DNA of 64,000 bases from Nocardiopsis sp. ATB16-24 (GTDB taxonomy: Bacteria > Actinomycetota > Actinomycetes > Streptosporangiales > Streptosporangiaceae), in the NCBI RefSeq assembly GCF_030271535.1, contig NZ_JASCXJ010000013.1, positions 62,001-126,000 of the forward strand, read 5' to 3'. The notes beneath the pieces are model-generated. The model ran no database searches and was not told where the DNA came from. It saw nothing but the letters and a program-made list of their open reading frames with translations. A program made the translations under genes and the position numbers. This document shows positions 34,396-44,514 of this stretch, one piece after another; the stretch's first letter is position 1, and each line of letters starts with the position of its first letter.

Positions 34396-35628
34396 CTACT
34401 CCCCCTCGACGTTCTTCTCGATATGGACCGATTCCACGGTGGCCGTCAGTCCGTCCTCCGCGAAGCGCACACGCAGGGACTCGCCCACCTCCGGTTCGCC
34501 GGCCGAACGCACCACCGACCCGTCCCCTCGCTGAACGATCGCGTACCCGCGCGCCAACGTGGTGGCCGGGGACAGGGCGTGCAGGCGCGCCCGCGTGTGT
34601 TCGAGGCCTTCGGCGGCCCGCTCCAACGACACCGTCAGACTCCGACGGGCCCGGTCGCGCAGATCCACGACCTGCTCGGCGAGTCGTTCGACCTCACGCA
34701 CCGGGCTGGCCAGCACCGGCCGAGAGCGCATGCCCGCCAACCAGGCGAGTTCGCGTTCCAGACCGCCCTTGAGCACGCGCCGCCCCCGGTCACGGAGCTG
34801 GCGGATGATCTCCAGCTGCTCGCCGACGTCGGGGATCGTCTTCTTGGCGGCGTCCGTGGGCGTGGAGGCGCGCACGTCCGCGACATGGTCCAGCAGCGGT
34901 GTGTCCTGCTCGTGCCCGATCGCGCTCACCACCGGCGTGCCCGCGGCGGCCACGGCGCGCACCAGGGCCTCGTCGGAGAAGGGCAGCAGGTCCTCCAGGG
35001 AGCCGCCGCCCCTGGCGATGACGATGACGTCGACCTCGGGGTGGGAGTCCAGCTCCTTGAGCGCCTCCAGCACCTCGCGGACGGCGCGATCGCCCTGGAC
35101 GGCGACGGGGCGGACCTCGAAGCGCACCGCGGGCCAGCGACGGCGGCCGTTCTCCAGCACGTCGCGCTCGGCGGCGGAGTCGCGCCCGCAGATGAGGCCG
35201 ACGGTGTTGGGCAGGAAGGGCAGGGGACGCTTGCGCTCCGCGTCGAAGAGGCCCTCGGCGGTCAGGGTGCGGCGTAGCTGTTCCAGTCTGGCCAGGAGTT
35301 CGCCCAGTCCCACGTGGCGGATCTCCAACGCGCGCAGTGAGAAGGTGCCGCGGACCTCGTAGAAGTCGGGCTTGGCGTGCACGACGACGCGCGCCCCGGG
35401 TTCGGGAGGCGGGCTCTGCGCGTCCAGGACCGAGGTCTGACAGACCACGCGCGCCGACACGTTGGCCACGGGATCTCGCAGCGTGATGTAGGCCATGCGA
35501 CCTCGCCGGTTGAGTTCGGCGATCTGGCCCTCGACCCAGATCCGGCCCAGTCGGCCGATCCACTGGCCGACGGCGTTGAGGACGACGCGTACCGGCTGCG
35601 GCGCCTCGGGAGAACTCTCCATGCCCAT
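34396..35628 (-). CDS. xseA: Exodeoxyribonuclease VII large subunit
   Basis: The 410-residue catalytic subunit. It has an N-terminal OB fold ([26 protein letters not shown]), then the catalytic domain with [43 protein letters not shown] and [27 protein letters not shown], all hallmark motifs of XseA, and a coiled-coil part that binds XseB, ending in the [10 protein letters not shown] strand. ATG start near [10 protein letters not shown]. It is upstream of xseB in the operon. Confidence 0.96.
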   Translation of the reverse strand: MGMESSPEAPQPVRVVLNAVGQWIGRLGRIWVEGQIAELNRRGRMAYITLRDPVANVSARVVCQTSVLDAQSPPPEPGARVVVHAKPDFYEVRGTFSLRALEIRHVGLGELLARLEQLRRTLTAEGLFDAERKRPLPFLPNTVGLICGRDSAAERDVLENGRRRWPAVRFEVRPVAVQGDRAVREVLEALKELDSHPEVDVIVIARGGGSLEDLLPFSDEALVRAVAAAGTPVVSAIGHEQDTPLLDHVADVRASTPTDAAKKTIPDVGEQLEIIRQLRDRGRRVLKGGLERELAWLAGMRSRPVLASPVREVERLAEQVVDLRDRARRSLTVSLERAAEGLEHTRARLHALSPATTLARGYAIVQRGDGSVVRSAGEPEVGESLRVRFAEDGLTATVESVHIEKNVEGE

Positions 35629-35987
35629 GTCGAACGAGCCTAGGCCAGAGCGACGACACTCCGGAGCAGCCTCGCCTCGGGGCGTCGGCCGTATGCGACG
35701 CTCCCCCGCCCCGGCCCCGTTCGTGCCGAGGCCCGCCTCGACCCCGCCTGGCGGGGATCACGGGCCAACGACGACCCGGCCTTCTTCACGGTGGCCAGGT
35801 TGCGCACACCACATCGCTCACGTCTTCGGGCGATCTCCCCGAGCACCGCCCTCGTTCGGTGATCCTCCGCGCCGCGGGTGTGGGTCCGAGGAGGGCGTCG
35901 ACGAAGGTCCGAGCCTTCGTCGACGCCCTCCTCCCCGTGTGCGCCGATCCGCGCCCGCCCGGCGGTCAGAGGTCCTGACATGGCCGT
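35629..35987. other. 359-bp intergenic region with a perfect 46-nt hairpin
   Basis: No gene is supported. The part next to xseA should hold its promoter; the part next to the lipid-droplet-type gene holds the terminator described separately. Confidence 0.45.
35888..35933 (-). terminator. Perfect 20-bp-arm terminator hairpin
   Basis: GAGGAGGGCGTCGACGAAGG and its exact complement with a 6-nt loop, about 55 bp past the stop of the minus-strand gene at 35988. Confidence 0.75.
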
Positions 35988-36674
35988 CTACTCTGCGTTC
36001 TCCAGCTTGGTGATGCGGTTGTCGTACATCTTGATGAACTCGGGACGGCCCTGGTGGGCGACCTCGTAGGCGCGCAGGTCGCGGACCTGTTCGACGGTGA
36101 GCTTGCGCAGACGGGCGCGGATCGAGGGCAGGGTGAGCTCGTCGTAGGTGGGCACGGCGAGCTCCTCCGCCGAGGGGGCGGCGTCCTTGCGAACCTTCTC
36201 CAGGACCTCGTCGCTCGCGACCGTGGTGTGCGCCTCCGCCGCCTCCAGCTCCTCGGCGATGGCCGGGGCGTCCTCGCCCAGCTCGGCGGTGGCCGGGGTG
36301 GCCGGTTCGGTCCGGGGTTCCTGGCCGGTCACGGCCTCCCCCCCGGTCCCCTTCTCGGTCTTCTCCGTCTCCTCGGTGGGGGCCTTCTCGGCCTTCTCCT
36401 CCGCGGGGGACCCGGCGTCCTCGGGCTTCTCCGTCTCCTCGGTGGGGGCCTTCGCGGCCTTCTCCTCGGCCACGGGCTCCGTCGCCCGGGCCTGGGACTT
36501 CTCCTCTTCGGGGGCCGCGGCGGTCACGGTCTCGGACGAGGTCTCCTCCACCGCGGGGGCCGTGGTGGTCGCGGCCTTGTCCTCGGCCGCTGTGTCGGCC
36601 GCGGGTGCGGCCTTACGCCCGAAGATGCCCTTGACCAGGGCTGCCAACTTCGTGGCGAATGTCGGGTTCGACAT
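35988..36674 (-). CDS. Lipid-droplet-associated-type protein with repeat linker
   Basis: A 228-residue protein. The start (MSNPTFATKLAALVKGIFG) is a short amphipathic helix, the middle (residues about 22-165) is a Glu/Lys/Ala/Thr-rich disordered stretch with two near-identical copies of AEEKAxKAPTEETEK, and the last 50 residues (LPSIRARLRKLTVEQVRDLRAYEVAHQGRPEFI) form a small helical domain. That domain and the place next to ispH match actinobacterial proteins annotated as lipid-droplet-associated; the role itself is inference. AGGAG lies 10 nt before the ATG. It is divergent from ispH. Confidence 0.7.
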   Translation of the reverse strand: MSNPTFATKLAALVKGIFGRKAAPAADTAAEDKAATTTAPAVEETSSETVTAAAPEEEKSQARATEPVAEEKAAKAPTEETEKPEDAGSPAEEKAEKAPTEETEKTEKGTGGEAVTGQEPRTEPATPATAELGEDAPAIAEELEAAEAHTTVASDEVLEKVRKDAAPSAEELAVPTYDELTLPSIRARLRKLTVEQVRDLRAYEVAHQGRPEFIKMYDNRITKLENAE

Positions 36675-36983
36675 AGGACGGGGGCTCCTGATGCTCTCGG
36701 CGTGTTGGGTGAGCGGTACGCGACCAGCCAACCAGCAGAGCCGAGTTGAGGGCGGACCGCCTGTGACATCGCCCGTAACGGATGCGATGGTGAACCAGGA
36801 TAGATGAGGGATGAACACCATGAGCAGGAGATAAGTGAACGATTTCGCCACTTCGAAGCCCGACCCGGGACGCCCCGTAGCGATAACGTCACCTTCGGGC
36901 ACGGAACAGCGCCGATACGCTCGTGCCCGTGCCGTCCCCCACACCTGCGCCGCTCACCCCTCCAGCCCACCTAGGATGAATTC
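36675..36983. promoter_or_regulatory. Divergent promoter region with a leaderless-type ispH promoter
   Basis: Right before ispH is TAGGAT (36972-36977), a TAnnnT -10 element six bases from the start codon, with no Shine-Dalgarno between them. This fits a leaderless mRNA. No clear -35 is seen. The rest of the 309 bp holds no gene. Confidence 0.45.
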
Positions 36984-37955
36984 ATGTCTGCGATGACGAC
37001 TGCCACGAACCAAAGGCGTGTGCTCCTCGCCAATCCTCGGGGTTACTGCGCCGGTGTCGACCGCGCTGTCATCACCGTCGAGAAGGCCCTGGAGCAGTAC
37101 GGCGCCCCGATCTACGTGCGCAAGCAGATCGTGCACAACACCCACGTGGTACGCACGCTGGAGGAGCGTGGCGCGATCTTCGTGGAGGAGACCGAGGAGG
37201 TGCCCGAGGGCGCCATCGTCGTCTTCTCCGCGCACGGTGTCGCACCGGTCGTGCACGAGGAGGCCCAGCAGCGCAACCTCAAGACGATCGACGCCACCTG
37301 TCCACTGGTCACCAAGGTCCACAAGGAGGCCCAGCGCTTCGCCGCCGAGGACCGCGACATCATCCTCATCGGCCACGTCGGCCACGAGGAGGTCGAGGGC
37401 ACCAGCGGGGAGGCCCCCGAGCACATCCAGATCGTGGAGGGCCCCCACGAGGTCGACAAGGTCCAGGTCCGCGACCCCGACAACGTGTCGTGGCTGTCCC
37501 AGACCACCCTGTCGGTCGACGAGACCAACCAGACCGTGGACGCCCTGCGCAAGAGGTTCCCGAACCTGCTCGACCCGCCCAGCGACGACATCTGCTACGC
37601 CACGTCCAACCGCCAGGACGCCGTCAAGGCGATGGCCCCCGACTGCGAGCTGGTCATCGTGGTCGGCTCCGACAACTCGTCGAACTCGGTGCGTCTGGTG
37701 GAGGTGGCCCTGGACGCCGGCGCGAACGCCGCCTACCTGATCGACAACGCCTCGCTGATGGACGACTCCTGGCTGGAGGGCGTGACCACCGTCGGTGTGA
37801 CCAGCGGCGCCTCCGTACCGGAGATCCTGGTACGCGAGCTGCTCGACAGGCTGGCCGACCACGGCTACGGCACGGTCACCCCGGTGACGACCGCCGAGGA
37901 GAAGCTGACCTTCTCGCTGCCCAAGGAACTGCGCCGCGACCTGCGCGCCGAATAG
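36984..37955 (+). CDS. ispH: 4-hydroxy-3-methylbut-2-enyl diphosphate reductase
   Basis: IspH (LytB) performs the last step of the MEP pathway, reducing HMBPP to IPP and DMAPP with a 4Fe-4S cluster. The three cluster cysteines are Cys22 (GYCAGV), Cys106 (ATCPLV) and Cys204 (ICYATSNRQ). The catalytic Glu lies in the [10 protein letters not shown] segment region, and the TSGAS motif near residue 275 is present. The 323 residues are normal length. The start lacks a ribosome site and appears leaderless. It works with the isoprenyl transferase gene farther along, though the two are not linked. A strong terminator follows. Confidence 0.97.
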   Translation: MSAMTTATNQRRVLLANPRGYCAGVDRAVITVEKALEQYGAPIYVRKQIVHNTHVVRTLEERGAIFVEETEEVPEGAIVVFSAHGVAPVVHEEAQQRNLKTIDATCPLVTKVHKEAQRFAAEDRDIILIGHVGHEEVEGTSGEAPEHIQIVEGPHEVDKVQVRDPDNVSWLSQTTLSVDETNQTVDALRKRFPNLLDPPSDDICYATSNRQDAVKAMAPDCELVIVVGSDNSSNSVRLVEVALDAGANAAYLIDNASLMDDSWLEGVTTVGVTSGASVPEILVRELLDRLADHGYGTVTPVTTAEEKLTFSLPKELRRDLRAE

Positions 37956-37974
37956 CGCCGCACGAGTCCGGAAG

Positions 37975-38007
37975 AAACGCCCGGCCGGTTCCTCCGGCCG
38001 GGCGTTT
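37975..38007. terminator. Strong terminator after ispH
   Basis: Perfect 14-bp arms (AAACGCCCGGCCGG and its complement ending GTTT) with a 5-nt loop between convergent ispH and the DUF4245 gene. Confidence 0.9.
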
Positions 38008-38021
38008 GGTGTTCGGGGGCC

Positions 38022-38588
38022 TCAGTCCGTTCCGTCATCCTCCGTGACAGGCCCGGCGTCCCCCTCGGAGTCGGTCTCCAGGGCCGAGGCCAGTCGGGCC
38101 AGCTCGTCCAGTTCAGTGGGACCCGAGACGACCAGCGTCACGCCCTCCTCGCGAAGGACGAGGGCGCCCCATTCCGCGGAGTCGTGGTGCTCCCACTCAC
38201 GGCCGGCCACGGCGACCGTGCCGACCTCCTCGGCGTCCCTGGTCCGCTCCGCCACGACGCGGTCCGGATCGGCGTCGCTCTGGGTGAACATGGCGTGACT
38301 GTCCTGCGGGGTGGCGAAGCCCACGCTCCACTCCACCGGTCCGGTCACGTTCACCGTGGAGCTGGTGGGCGTCCACCCCTCCTCCACCAGTTCGGGCGAG
38401 GGCACCGTCACCGGGTAGTCCGCCGACTCCCGCAGGACGTCGGCGTCGGGTCCGTAGTCCACTGCCGGGATGTGCTCACCCGAGCGCGTGGACACCACCC
38501 ACGCCAGGATCAGGACGATGCCGACGATGATCCCCAGGGAGATGGCGTAGTTCTTGAAGGTCGCGCTGGACCGGCTGTACTCACTCAT
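38022..38588 (-). CDS. DUF4245 family membrane-anchored protein
   Basis: A 188-residue protein with one N-terminal membrane helix (YAISLGIIVGIVLILAWVV) and an outer domain of about 120 residues that includes RESADYPVTVPSPELVEEGWTPTSS, typical of DUF4245, a family found next to glpX in many actinobacteria. The tail is acidic. The function is unknown. It is followed on the same side by the TetR gene and, divergently, glpX, as expected for this family's neighbourhood. Confidence 0.85.
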   Translation of the reverse strand: MSEYSRSSATFKNYAISLGIIVGIVLILAWVVSTRSGEHIPAVDYGPDADVLRESADYPVTVPSPELVEEGWTPTSSTVNVTGPVEWSVGFATPQDSHAMFTQSDADPDRVVAERTRDAEEVGTVAVAGREWEHHDSAEWGALVLREEGVTLVVSGPTELDELARLASALETDSEGDAGPVTEDDGTD

Positions 38589-38711
38589 GGCACATCCAGC
38601 TTGCCGCAGGTCCCCTGGTGCGCGGACCCGGGGTGCGGTGAGCGGTCGGCCCGCGGACCCCCCGTCCCGGGCGGTTCTTCGGAACCGCGCCCGTCCCGGC
38701 CGTGTCCGACC

Positions 38712-39335
38712 TCACCGCCCTTCGCGCTCGGGTTCGAGTCGGGTGAGCAGCCGTGTGATGTCGTCGGCGAGTTCGCGCGCCTCGGCGTCCTCCAGGCGCA
38801 CCACCTCGGCGACGGCGAGCAGCATGGCGCCGCTGACCACGATGATCAGTGCCTCGTTCACCGGTTCGTCCGCCTTGCGGTACAGCGCCACGTTGCGGTC
38901 CGTCCACTGGGTGAGCCGTGACCGCAGTCGGTGGTCGAAGCCGGGAGGACCGTCCCCGCTGAAGAACAGCTGCGTGGTCTCCCGCTCCTCGATGCATCCG
39001 AGCAGGTAGGCGTGTGCGGCGATGTTCATCAGCCGGGTGGGGTCGCTCTCCCCCTCTGCCCGGGCCGCCAGAACCGCCTGGTGGGTACGGTCCTGCTGGC
39101 GTTGCTGGAACTCCTCGTACAGGGCGAGGTAGAGGTCGGCCTTGCCGGTGAAGTGGTGGTAGAGGCTGCCGACACTGGCACCGGCCAGGGCCACGACGTC
39201 GCTCACCCCCGCCTTGGCGAAGCCGACCGTGCGGAACACCTGGGCCGCGGCCTTGAGCAGTGCACCGCGGGTGGCCGCGCCGCGCGGGGAGACCCGTGCG
39301 GGCTTCGCGGGCTTGTCCATCTTGTCCACTGTCAC
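38712..39335 (-). CDS. TetR family transcriptional regulator
   Basis: A 207-residue TetR-type repressor. The N-terminal helix-turn-helix reads [40 protein letters not shown] (split here only for description), with the conserved GSLYHHF recognition end. The ligand domain is a divergent helical bundle. The GTG start (VTVDKMDK) has GGAG seven bases upstream. It is divergent from glpX with a 164-bp gap, so autoregulation and control of glpX are possible but not shown. Confidence 0.88.
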   Translation of the reverse strand: MTVDKMDKPAKPARVSPRGAATRGALLKAAAQVFRTVGFAKAGVSDVVALAGASVGSLYHHFTGKADLYLALYEEFQQRQQDRTHQAVLAARAEGESDPTRLMNIAAHAYLLGCIEERETTQLFFSGDGPPGFDHRLRSRLTQWTDRNVALYRKADEPVNEALIIVVSGAMLLAVAEVVRLEDAEARELADDITRLLTRLEPEREGR

Positions 39336-39499
39336 GCCCTCACTCCAGATCCGGGGGATCTCGCCAGGGTAGACCTTCCCCGTCGCCTCCGGCGGCGCCG
39401 GGCGACGCCACGGGTAACCGTGGCAGGTCGGGGATCACGTCGGGTGACTACCCTAGGGCGTGTTCGCCGCCCTGTTTCCTGATGGAAGGTGTCACGTCC

Positions 39500-40546
39500 A
39501 TGTCGCAGCCCAGCAACCCGCAGCCCACGGCGCCCGACCGGAACCTCGCTCTGGAACTGGTCCGTGTCACCGAGACGGCGGCGCTGGCCGCCGCGCGCTG
39601 GGTCGGCAAGGGCGACAAGATCGGCGCGGACGGCGCGGCGGTGCGCGGCATGCGGTACATGATCAGCACCGTGTCGATGAACGGCACCGTGGTGATCGGC
39701 GAGGGCGAGAAGGACAACGCCCCCATGCTCTACAACGGCGAGCGCGTCGGCGACGGTGGCGGCCACGAGTGGGACGTGGCGGTCGACCCGATCGACGGCA
39801 CCACCCTGACCGCCATGGGCATGCCCAACGCCATCTCGGTGATCGCGATGAGCCCGCGCGACACCATGTTCGACCCGTCCGCGGTGTTCTACATGGAAAA
39901 GCTCGCCACGGGACCCGAGGCCGCCGACGTGGTGGACATCGCCGCCCCGGTGGCCGACAACATCCGTGCGGTGGCACGCGCCAAGGGCAAGTCTCCCCAG
40001 GACGTGACGGTCGTCATCCTGGACCGCCCCCGCCACGAACAGATCGTGCAGGACGTGCGCGACGCCGGCGCCCGCATCAAGTTCATCACCGACGGCGACG
40101 TGGCGGGCGCCATCATGGCGGCCCGTGCCGGCACCGGCGTGGACCTGCTGTTGGGCATCGGCGGGACCCCCGAGGGGATCATCACCGCGTGCGCGATGAA
40201 GTGCCTGGGCGGCGTCATCCAGGGGCGTTTGTGGCCCAAGGACGAGGAGGAGCGCCAGAAGGCCGTCGACGCGGGGCACGACCTGGACCGCGTGCTGTAC
40301 ACCGACGACCTGGTCCGTTCCGACGACGTGTTCTTCGCCGCGACGGGCATCACCGACGGAGAGCTGGTCGGCGGGGTCCGCTACGAGTCCTCCCGCGTCA
40401 TCACCGAGTCGCTGGTCATGCGCGGACGCAGCGGCACCGTCCGTCAGATCTTCAGCGAACACCGCCTGGGCAAGCTCTCCGCCTACAGCGGGGTGGACCT
40501 GACCTCCGCCCCCTACCGTGGCGAGGAATCCTCCTCGGCCCCCTGA
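39500..40546 (+). CDS. glpX: Class II fructose-1,6-bisphosphatase
   Basis: GlpX hydrolyses fructose 1,6-bisphosphate to fructose 6-phosphate in gluconeogenesis. The 348 residues carry the Li-sensitive phosphatase signatures: [18 protein letters not shown], then VDPIDGTT (metal site D-P-I-D-G-T-T) and [12 protein letters not shown]. An ATG 18 bases upstream has no ribosome site; the ATG used here (MSQPSNPQ) follows GGAAGG at 10-nt spacing. DUF4245 next door is the usual partner neighbour. Confidence 0.96.
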   Translation: MSQPSNPQPTAPDRNLALELVRVTETAALAAARWVGKGDKIGADGAAVRGMRYMISTVSMNGTVVIGEGEKDNAPMLYNGERVGDGGGHEWDVAVDPIDGTTLTAMGMPNAISVIAMSPRDTMFDPSAVFYMEKLATGPEAADVVDIAAPVADNIRAVARAKGKSPQDVTVVILDRPRHEQIVQDVRDAGARIKFITDGDVAGAIMAARAGTGVDLLLGIGGTPEGIITACAMKCLGGVIQGRLWPKDEEERQKAVDAGHDLDRVLYTDDLVRSDDVFFAATGITDGELVGGVRYESSRVITESLVMRGRSGTVRQIFSEHRLGKLSAYSGVDLTSAPYRGEESSSAP

Positions 40547-40951
40547 GCGGACCGGTCTCGGGCTCGCGGGGCGTCCCGGGGGTCCTGTCCGCACCGTCTC
40601 CCGTGTGGTCGTCCTCGGCGTCGAGGGCGACCGCACGGAAACCGCACGGAAATCGTGGGAGGGCGGGCGGGGCCGGTCCCCTACCGGGCGGCGTTCCTCC
40701 GGCCGCCCGTCCCTGTCCGGAACGCCCGAAGAACCACCGAGGTGGCCGAACGGACCGCCGTGAGGCACGTGCCGCGCCACCCGTCCCCCACTCCCCTTCT
40801 CTCCGGCGCGGCCGACACGGAACCCTCAGGTCTCCGGGCCGCCCGACCACGCCAAAAGAGCGCCGACCGCGAACCACATCCGGTCGACCTGGCATCAGAG
40901 CCAGTGTTGGCCGCGCGGTCGCGCGCGGAGTACACCCTCGTCGGAGGTCCG
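40547..40951. other. 405-bp intergenic region with a tandem repeat
   Basis: No gene is supported. An exact 11-bp tandem duplication CCGCACGGAAA lies at 40631-40652. The promoter of the DUF3352 gene should be in the second half. Confidence 0.45.
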
Positions 40952-42622
40952 ATGTCCTACCCCGATCCCCCACAGCAGCCCCAGTGGCAGCCTCAGCAGC
41001 CCGGGCAGCCTGGTCAGGGTTTCCCTCCGCCGCAGGTCCCGGGCGGGCAGTACGCGGGCCCCGGTGCCCCTGGCGGCTTCGGAGGCCCACCCGGAGGCCC
41101 ACCGCCCGGCGTCCCTCACCCGGGCGGGCCTGTGCCGCCCCGGGGCGGCGGTAGGAGCAAGTGGTGGCTGATCCCGGCCGCCGCGGGTACGGCCGTCGCC
41201 TTGATGGCCACGACCGTGTGGGCCACCGTCTCCCTGGTCGACTTCGGTGGGCCCCAGCCCGAGGAGATGTTCCCGGGCAACGCGATCGCCTTCGCCAAGC
41301 TCGACCTGTCGATCGACGGCTCCCAGGCGATGGAGCTGATCCAGTTCGTGGACCGGCTTCCGGACGAGATCACCGAGGAGATGGACCAGCCGGACGACGA
41401 CATGACGGACCTCTTCGCCGAGGGGTTCGTCGGGCTCTTTCCCGAGGCCGACCAGTCCGACGTCGAGGAGTGGATCGGCCGGCGGGTGGGCGCCGCCGTA
41501 TGGCCCGCCAGCGGTGCCGCCGAGGTCAGCGAGGGAGCGGGTGTGTCCGTGGCCATCGCGCTCGCGGTGGACGACGAGCGTCTGGCCCACGAGGAGTTCG
41601 AGGCGCTGAGCCGCGCCCACGACGACCTGTACTTCGAGGTGGTCGACGACTTCGTCCTGCTCGCCCCCTCCGAAGCCGCTTTGGAGGACCTGCGGGCGCA
41701 GGTCGACGAGCACGGCTCCCTGGACGATTCGGACGTCTTCTCCGGGGACATGGCCGATCTGCCCGGTGGCAGCCTGGCCGTGGGTTGGGCCGACTACGAG
41801 CGCATGTTGCAGGTCGAGGAGATCGCCCGTGAGATCGGGGCGGAGGTACTCGCCGAGACCAGTGAGATGAGCGGCCGGGCGACGGCGTCCCTACGGGTGG
41901 ACGGCGACTACCTGGAGGCGAGGATGGACGTCTTCGACTTCGTCGTGGACGGCACCGACATGGCGTGGCTGGCCGCGACCCCCGGTACGAGTGTGGCGGC
42001 GTTGGAGTCCCTGCCCGAGAGCACGATCATGGCCTTCGGCGCCAGTGGCCTGGACACCGCTCTGGCCGACGCCTACGAGGGCCATGACCTCCCGTTCGTG
42101 ACCAGCAGCGGCCAGAGGGAGGAGTTGGAGCGCGAGTTCAACAGGATGGGCGCCCCGTTGCCGGACGGTTTCACCCAGCTGCTGGGCTCCTCCACCGCGT
42201 TCGGTGTCACCGACATCGACCTGGAGGGTTTCTTCGGTTCCTCCTACGGCGGTGGAGAGGAACTGTCCTTCCAGTACCGTGCGGTCGGCGGCGACGAGAC
42301 GGTTCTGGGCGAGGTCGTGGAGAGCATGATCGCCGACCCCTACGCCACCCCTCCGGGGGTGAACACCGATGGCGACGCCGTGGTGGTGTCCCGGGGAAGC
42401 AGCGCCACCGGACGCCTGGGCGACGACGTGGTCTTCCAGCAGACCATGCAGGAGATGGACGACGCCGTGGTCGCCGGGTTCTTCGACATGCGCGGGGTGT
42501 TGACCGACTCCGATGTGCGGGACCCCGACCAGTGGGGGGCCCTGGGGTTGGCTTTGAGCGTCACCGAGGAGGGACGGCGCACCAGCCTCGAACTACGGTG
42601 GGCGCCCAGCGGCGGCGCGTAG
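40952..42622 (+). CDS. DUF3352-type membrane-anchored protein
   Basis: A 556-residue protein with a Pro/Gln/Gly-rich cytosolic start (PPQQPQWQPQQPGQPGQG...), a single membrane helix near residues 70-92, and a large outer domain of about 450 residues. The pattern FPGNAIAFAKLDLSIDGSQA near its start and later LAVGWADYERM and TIMAFGASG blocks match DUF3352, a family of actinobacterial and cyanobacterial surface proteins of unknown function. The outer domain is very acidic and has no cysteine. GGAGG lies 4 nt before the ATG. Confidence 0.82.
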   Translation: MSYPDPPQQPQWQPQQPGQPGQGFPPPQVPGGQYAGPGAPGGFGGPPGGPPPGVPHPGGPVPPRGGGRSKWWLIPAAAGTAVALMATTVWATVSLVDFGGPQPEEMFPGNAIAFAKLDLSIDGSQAMELIQFVDRLPDEITEEMDQPDDDMTDLFAEGFVGLFPEADQSDVEEWIGRRVGAAVWPASGAAEVSEGAGVSVAIALAVDDERLAHEEFEALSRAHDDLYFEVVDDFVLLAPSEAALEDLRAQVDEHGSLDDSDVFSGDMADLPGGSLAVGWADYERMLQVEEIAREIGAEVLAETSEMSGRATASLRVDGDYLEARMDVFDFVVDGTDMAWLAATPGTSVAALESLPESTIMAFGASGLDTALADAYEGHDLPFVTSSGQREELEREFNRMGAPLPDGFTQLLGSSTAFGVTDIDLEGFFGSSYGGGEELSFQYRAVGGDETVLGEVVESMIADPYATPPGVNTDGDAVVVSRGSSATGRLGDDVVFQQTMQEMDDAVVAGFFDMRGVLTDSDVRDPDQWGALGLALSVTEEGRRTSLELRWAPSGGA

Positions 42623-42652
42623 CCGTACACCGGTAGGGGCACGGTAGGCATC

Positions 42653-42683
42653 GGGGCGGGGAGGCCGGGGGCCTTCCCGCCCC
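42653..42683. terminator. Terminator between DUF3352 and the ABC permease
   Basis: 14-bp arms GGGGCGGGGAGGCC / GGCCTTCCCGCCCC, one wobble, 3-nt loop, between convergent stops. Confidence 0.8.
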
Positions 42684-42721
42684 CGGTCCTTCCCGGCCGG
42701 ACCGAGGACCGCCGGTACGGC

Positions 42722-43546
42722 TCAGTCGACGACGCGGCGGCGCATCTGGAACGCGGCCAGGAACCACATCAGGACGATGAAGCCCAACAGCACGCCGACG
42801 TGCACCAACGCCGAACCGGCGTCCATCCCGCCGAAGACCGCTCCCCGGATCAGCTCGACCGCGTGGTAGAGAGGATTGGCCATGGCCGCGGTCTGCACCC
42901 AGTCGGGCAGTTCGGTGAGCGGGAAGAACGTGCCCGCCACCAGGAACAGCGGGGTGAACAGGCCGCTGAACACGTAGTCCATGGACCGTACCGAGCTGAT
43001 CACCGCGGAGATCCAGATGCCGAAGAGGGCGAAGGCGAACCCCGCGACGAAGGCCACGAACGGCACCAGGAGCATGCCGAGGCCGGGGCGCAGACCGAAC
43101 CCGACCGCCACGAGCAGTGGTACGCATCCGTAGACGCCCGAGCGCATCGCCAACCACAGCGCCTCACCGGTCACGAGCTCGCGCACGTCCACGGGCGCGG
43201 CGAGGATGCCCTCGTAGGTGTGCAGGAAACGGCGTTTGATGAAGGTGTTGATGACGGCGGGCATCATCGACTGGAACATGACCGACACCGCCACGATGCC
43301 GGTACCGAGGAAGTCGATGTAGCTGTACCCGGCCAGGGTTCCGATGAGGGCGCCCATACCGAAGCCGAAGCACAGCAGGTAGAGGGTCGGCTCGACCACC
43401 GCGGCGAAGGTGGTCGCCCGCCAGGACTGGCCGTACAGGATCCACTCGCGGGCGATGACGCCCATGACCGCGTCGGCCTCGAACCGGCCCGGACGCGCGT
43501 GGACCTCCGGCCGGGCGTCCTCACGGGCCTGCTGTCGAAGGTTCAC
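42722..43546 (-). CDS. ABC-2 type transporter permease
   Basis: A 274-residue permease with six hydrophobic segments (from FAAVVEPTLYLLCFGFGMGAL onward), of the NodJ/DrrB type in the ABC-2 family. Its GTG start overlaps the TGA of the ATPase gene by 4 bp (GTGA), so the two subunits are translationally coupled. The pair should export a lipid-like, glycan or drug substrate; nothing else in the neighbourhood names it. Confidence 0.9.
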   Translation of the reverse strand: MNLRQQAREDARPEVHARPGRFEADAVMGVIAREWILYGQSWRATTFAAVVEPTLYLLCFGFGMGALIGTLAGYSYIDFLGTGIVAVSVMFQSMMPAVINTFIKRRFLHTYEGILAAPVDVRELVTGEALWLAMRSGVYGCVPLLVAVGFGLRPGLGMLLVPFVAFVAGFAFALFGIWISAVISSVRSMDYVFSGLFTPLFLVAGTFFPLTELPDWVQTAAMANPLYHAVELIRGAVFGGMDAGSALVHVGVLLGFIVLMWFLAAFQMRRRVVD

Positions 43547-44514
43547 TCCACTGTCTCCCCTGTGAGGGTGACGAACACGTCTTCGAGGTTGGCGGCCCGG
43601 CGTTGTGGGACGCCCAGCCGGTCGCGCAGGGAGTCGGGCAGCTTCTCCGCGCGCAGGACCGACACGGTGGTGCCGGTCCTGCGAGTGGTGAAACCGTGGC
43701 CGTGGACGAGGGCCTCGAAGGCACTCGTCCCCTCCGGGCCCGGCTGGTACTCCTCCACCGTGGTGCCCGCGTAGGTGGCGACGAGGTCGGCGGGGGCTCC
43801 GCGTTCGACGATCCTGCCCCCGGCCATGAGCGCCACCTCGTCGGAGAGGCGCTCGGCCTCCTCGATGTAGTGCGTGGACATCAGGACGGTGACGCCCTCC
43901 TCCCGCAGGGCGGAGATGACCCCCCACAGGTCCTGGCGCACCTGCGGGTCCAGTCCCACGGTGGGCTCGTCCATGAGGACCAGTTCGGGCCGGTGCAGCA
44001 GGGCGCGGACGATGAGCAGTCGACGTCGCATGCCCCCTGACAGATCGTCCACCTGGGTCGCGCCCCGGTCGGAGAGCTGGGCCAGCCGCATGGCCCGGGC
44101 GATCGCCTCCCGACGCCGGTGGCGAGGAACCCGGTAGAGGTAGGAGAACATCCGCAGGTTCTGCTCGACGGTGAGCTCCTCGTCGAGGTTGTCGTGTTGG
44201 GGGACGACGCCCATGCGGGCGCGCACCCACTTGGACTCGGCGGGAACCTCGTGGCCGAGGATGCGGATCTGGCCCTCGTCGGCCAGGGACTGGGCGGTGA
44301 GCATCCGCATGGTGGTGGACTTGCCCGCGCCGTTGGGCCCGAGGAGGCCGAGGACGACTCCCTGGGGCACGTCCAGGTCGAGTCCGTCCACGGCGGTCAA
44401 GGAGCCGAAGCGCTTGACGACGCCCCGGAGCAGCAGCGCGGGCACGGCCGGCGCCTCGTCCGGAGTCTTGGTGGCGCTCCCGCTGGGGCCGCGACCGAGG
44501 CCATGTGTGGTCAT
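43543..44514 (-). CDS. ABC transporter ATP-binding protein (NodI/DrrA type)
   Basis: A 323-residue ATPase. Walker A is GPNGAGKST, the Q-loop is VPQHDNLDEELTV, the signature is LSGGMRRRLLI, Walker B is LVLMDEPTVGLDP, and the switch His is in MSTHYIEEAERLSDE. The C-terminal extension (to ANLEDVFVTLTGE) is that of NodI and DrrA exporters. The ATG beginning MTTHGLGRG was chosen because the frame upstream has no coding character. It forms a two-gene operon with the permease. Confidence 0.95.
   Translation of the reverse strand: MTTHGLGRGPSGSATKTPDEAPAVPALLLRGVVKRFGSLTAVDGLDLDVPQGVVLGLLGPNGAGKSTTMRMLTAQSLADEGQIRILGHEVPAESKWVRARMGVVPQHDNLDEELTVEQNLRMFSYLYRVPRHRRREAIARAMRLAQLSDRGATQVDDLSGGMRRRLLIVRALLHRPELVLMDEPTVGLDPQVRQDLWGVISALREEGVTVLMSTHYIEEAERLSDEVALMAGGRIVERGAPADLVATYAGTTVEEYQPGPEGTSAFEALVHGHGFTTRRTGTTVSVLRAEKLPDSLRDRLGVPQRRAANLEDVFVTLTGETVE

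Noticed and set aside
39332..40780. Long open frame antisense to glpX
   Set aside because: High-GC codon bias leaves the opposite strand open. The translation is His/Gly/Arg/Val-rich with no motif, while glpX on the plus strand has all family motifs.
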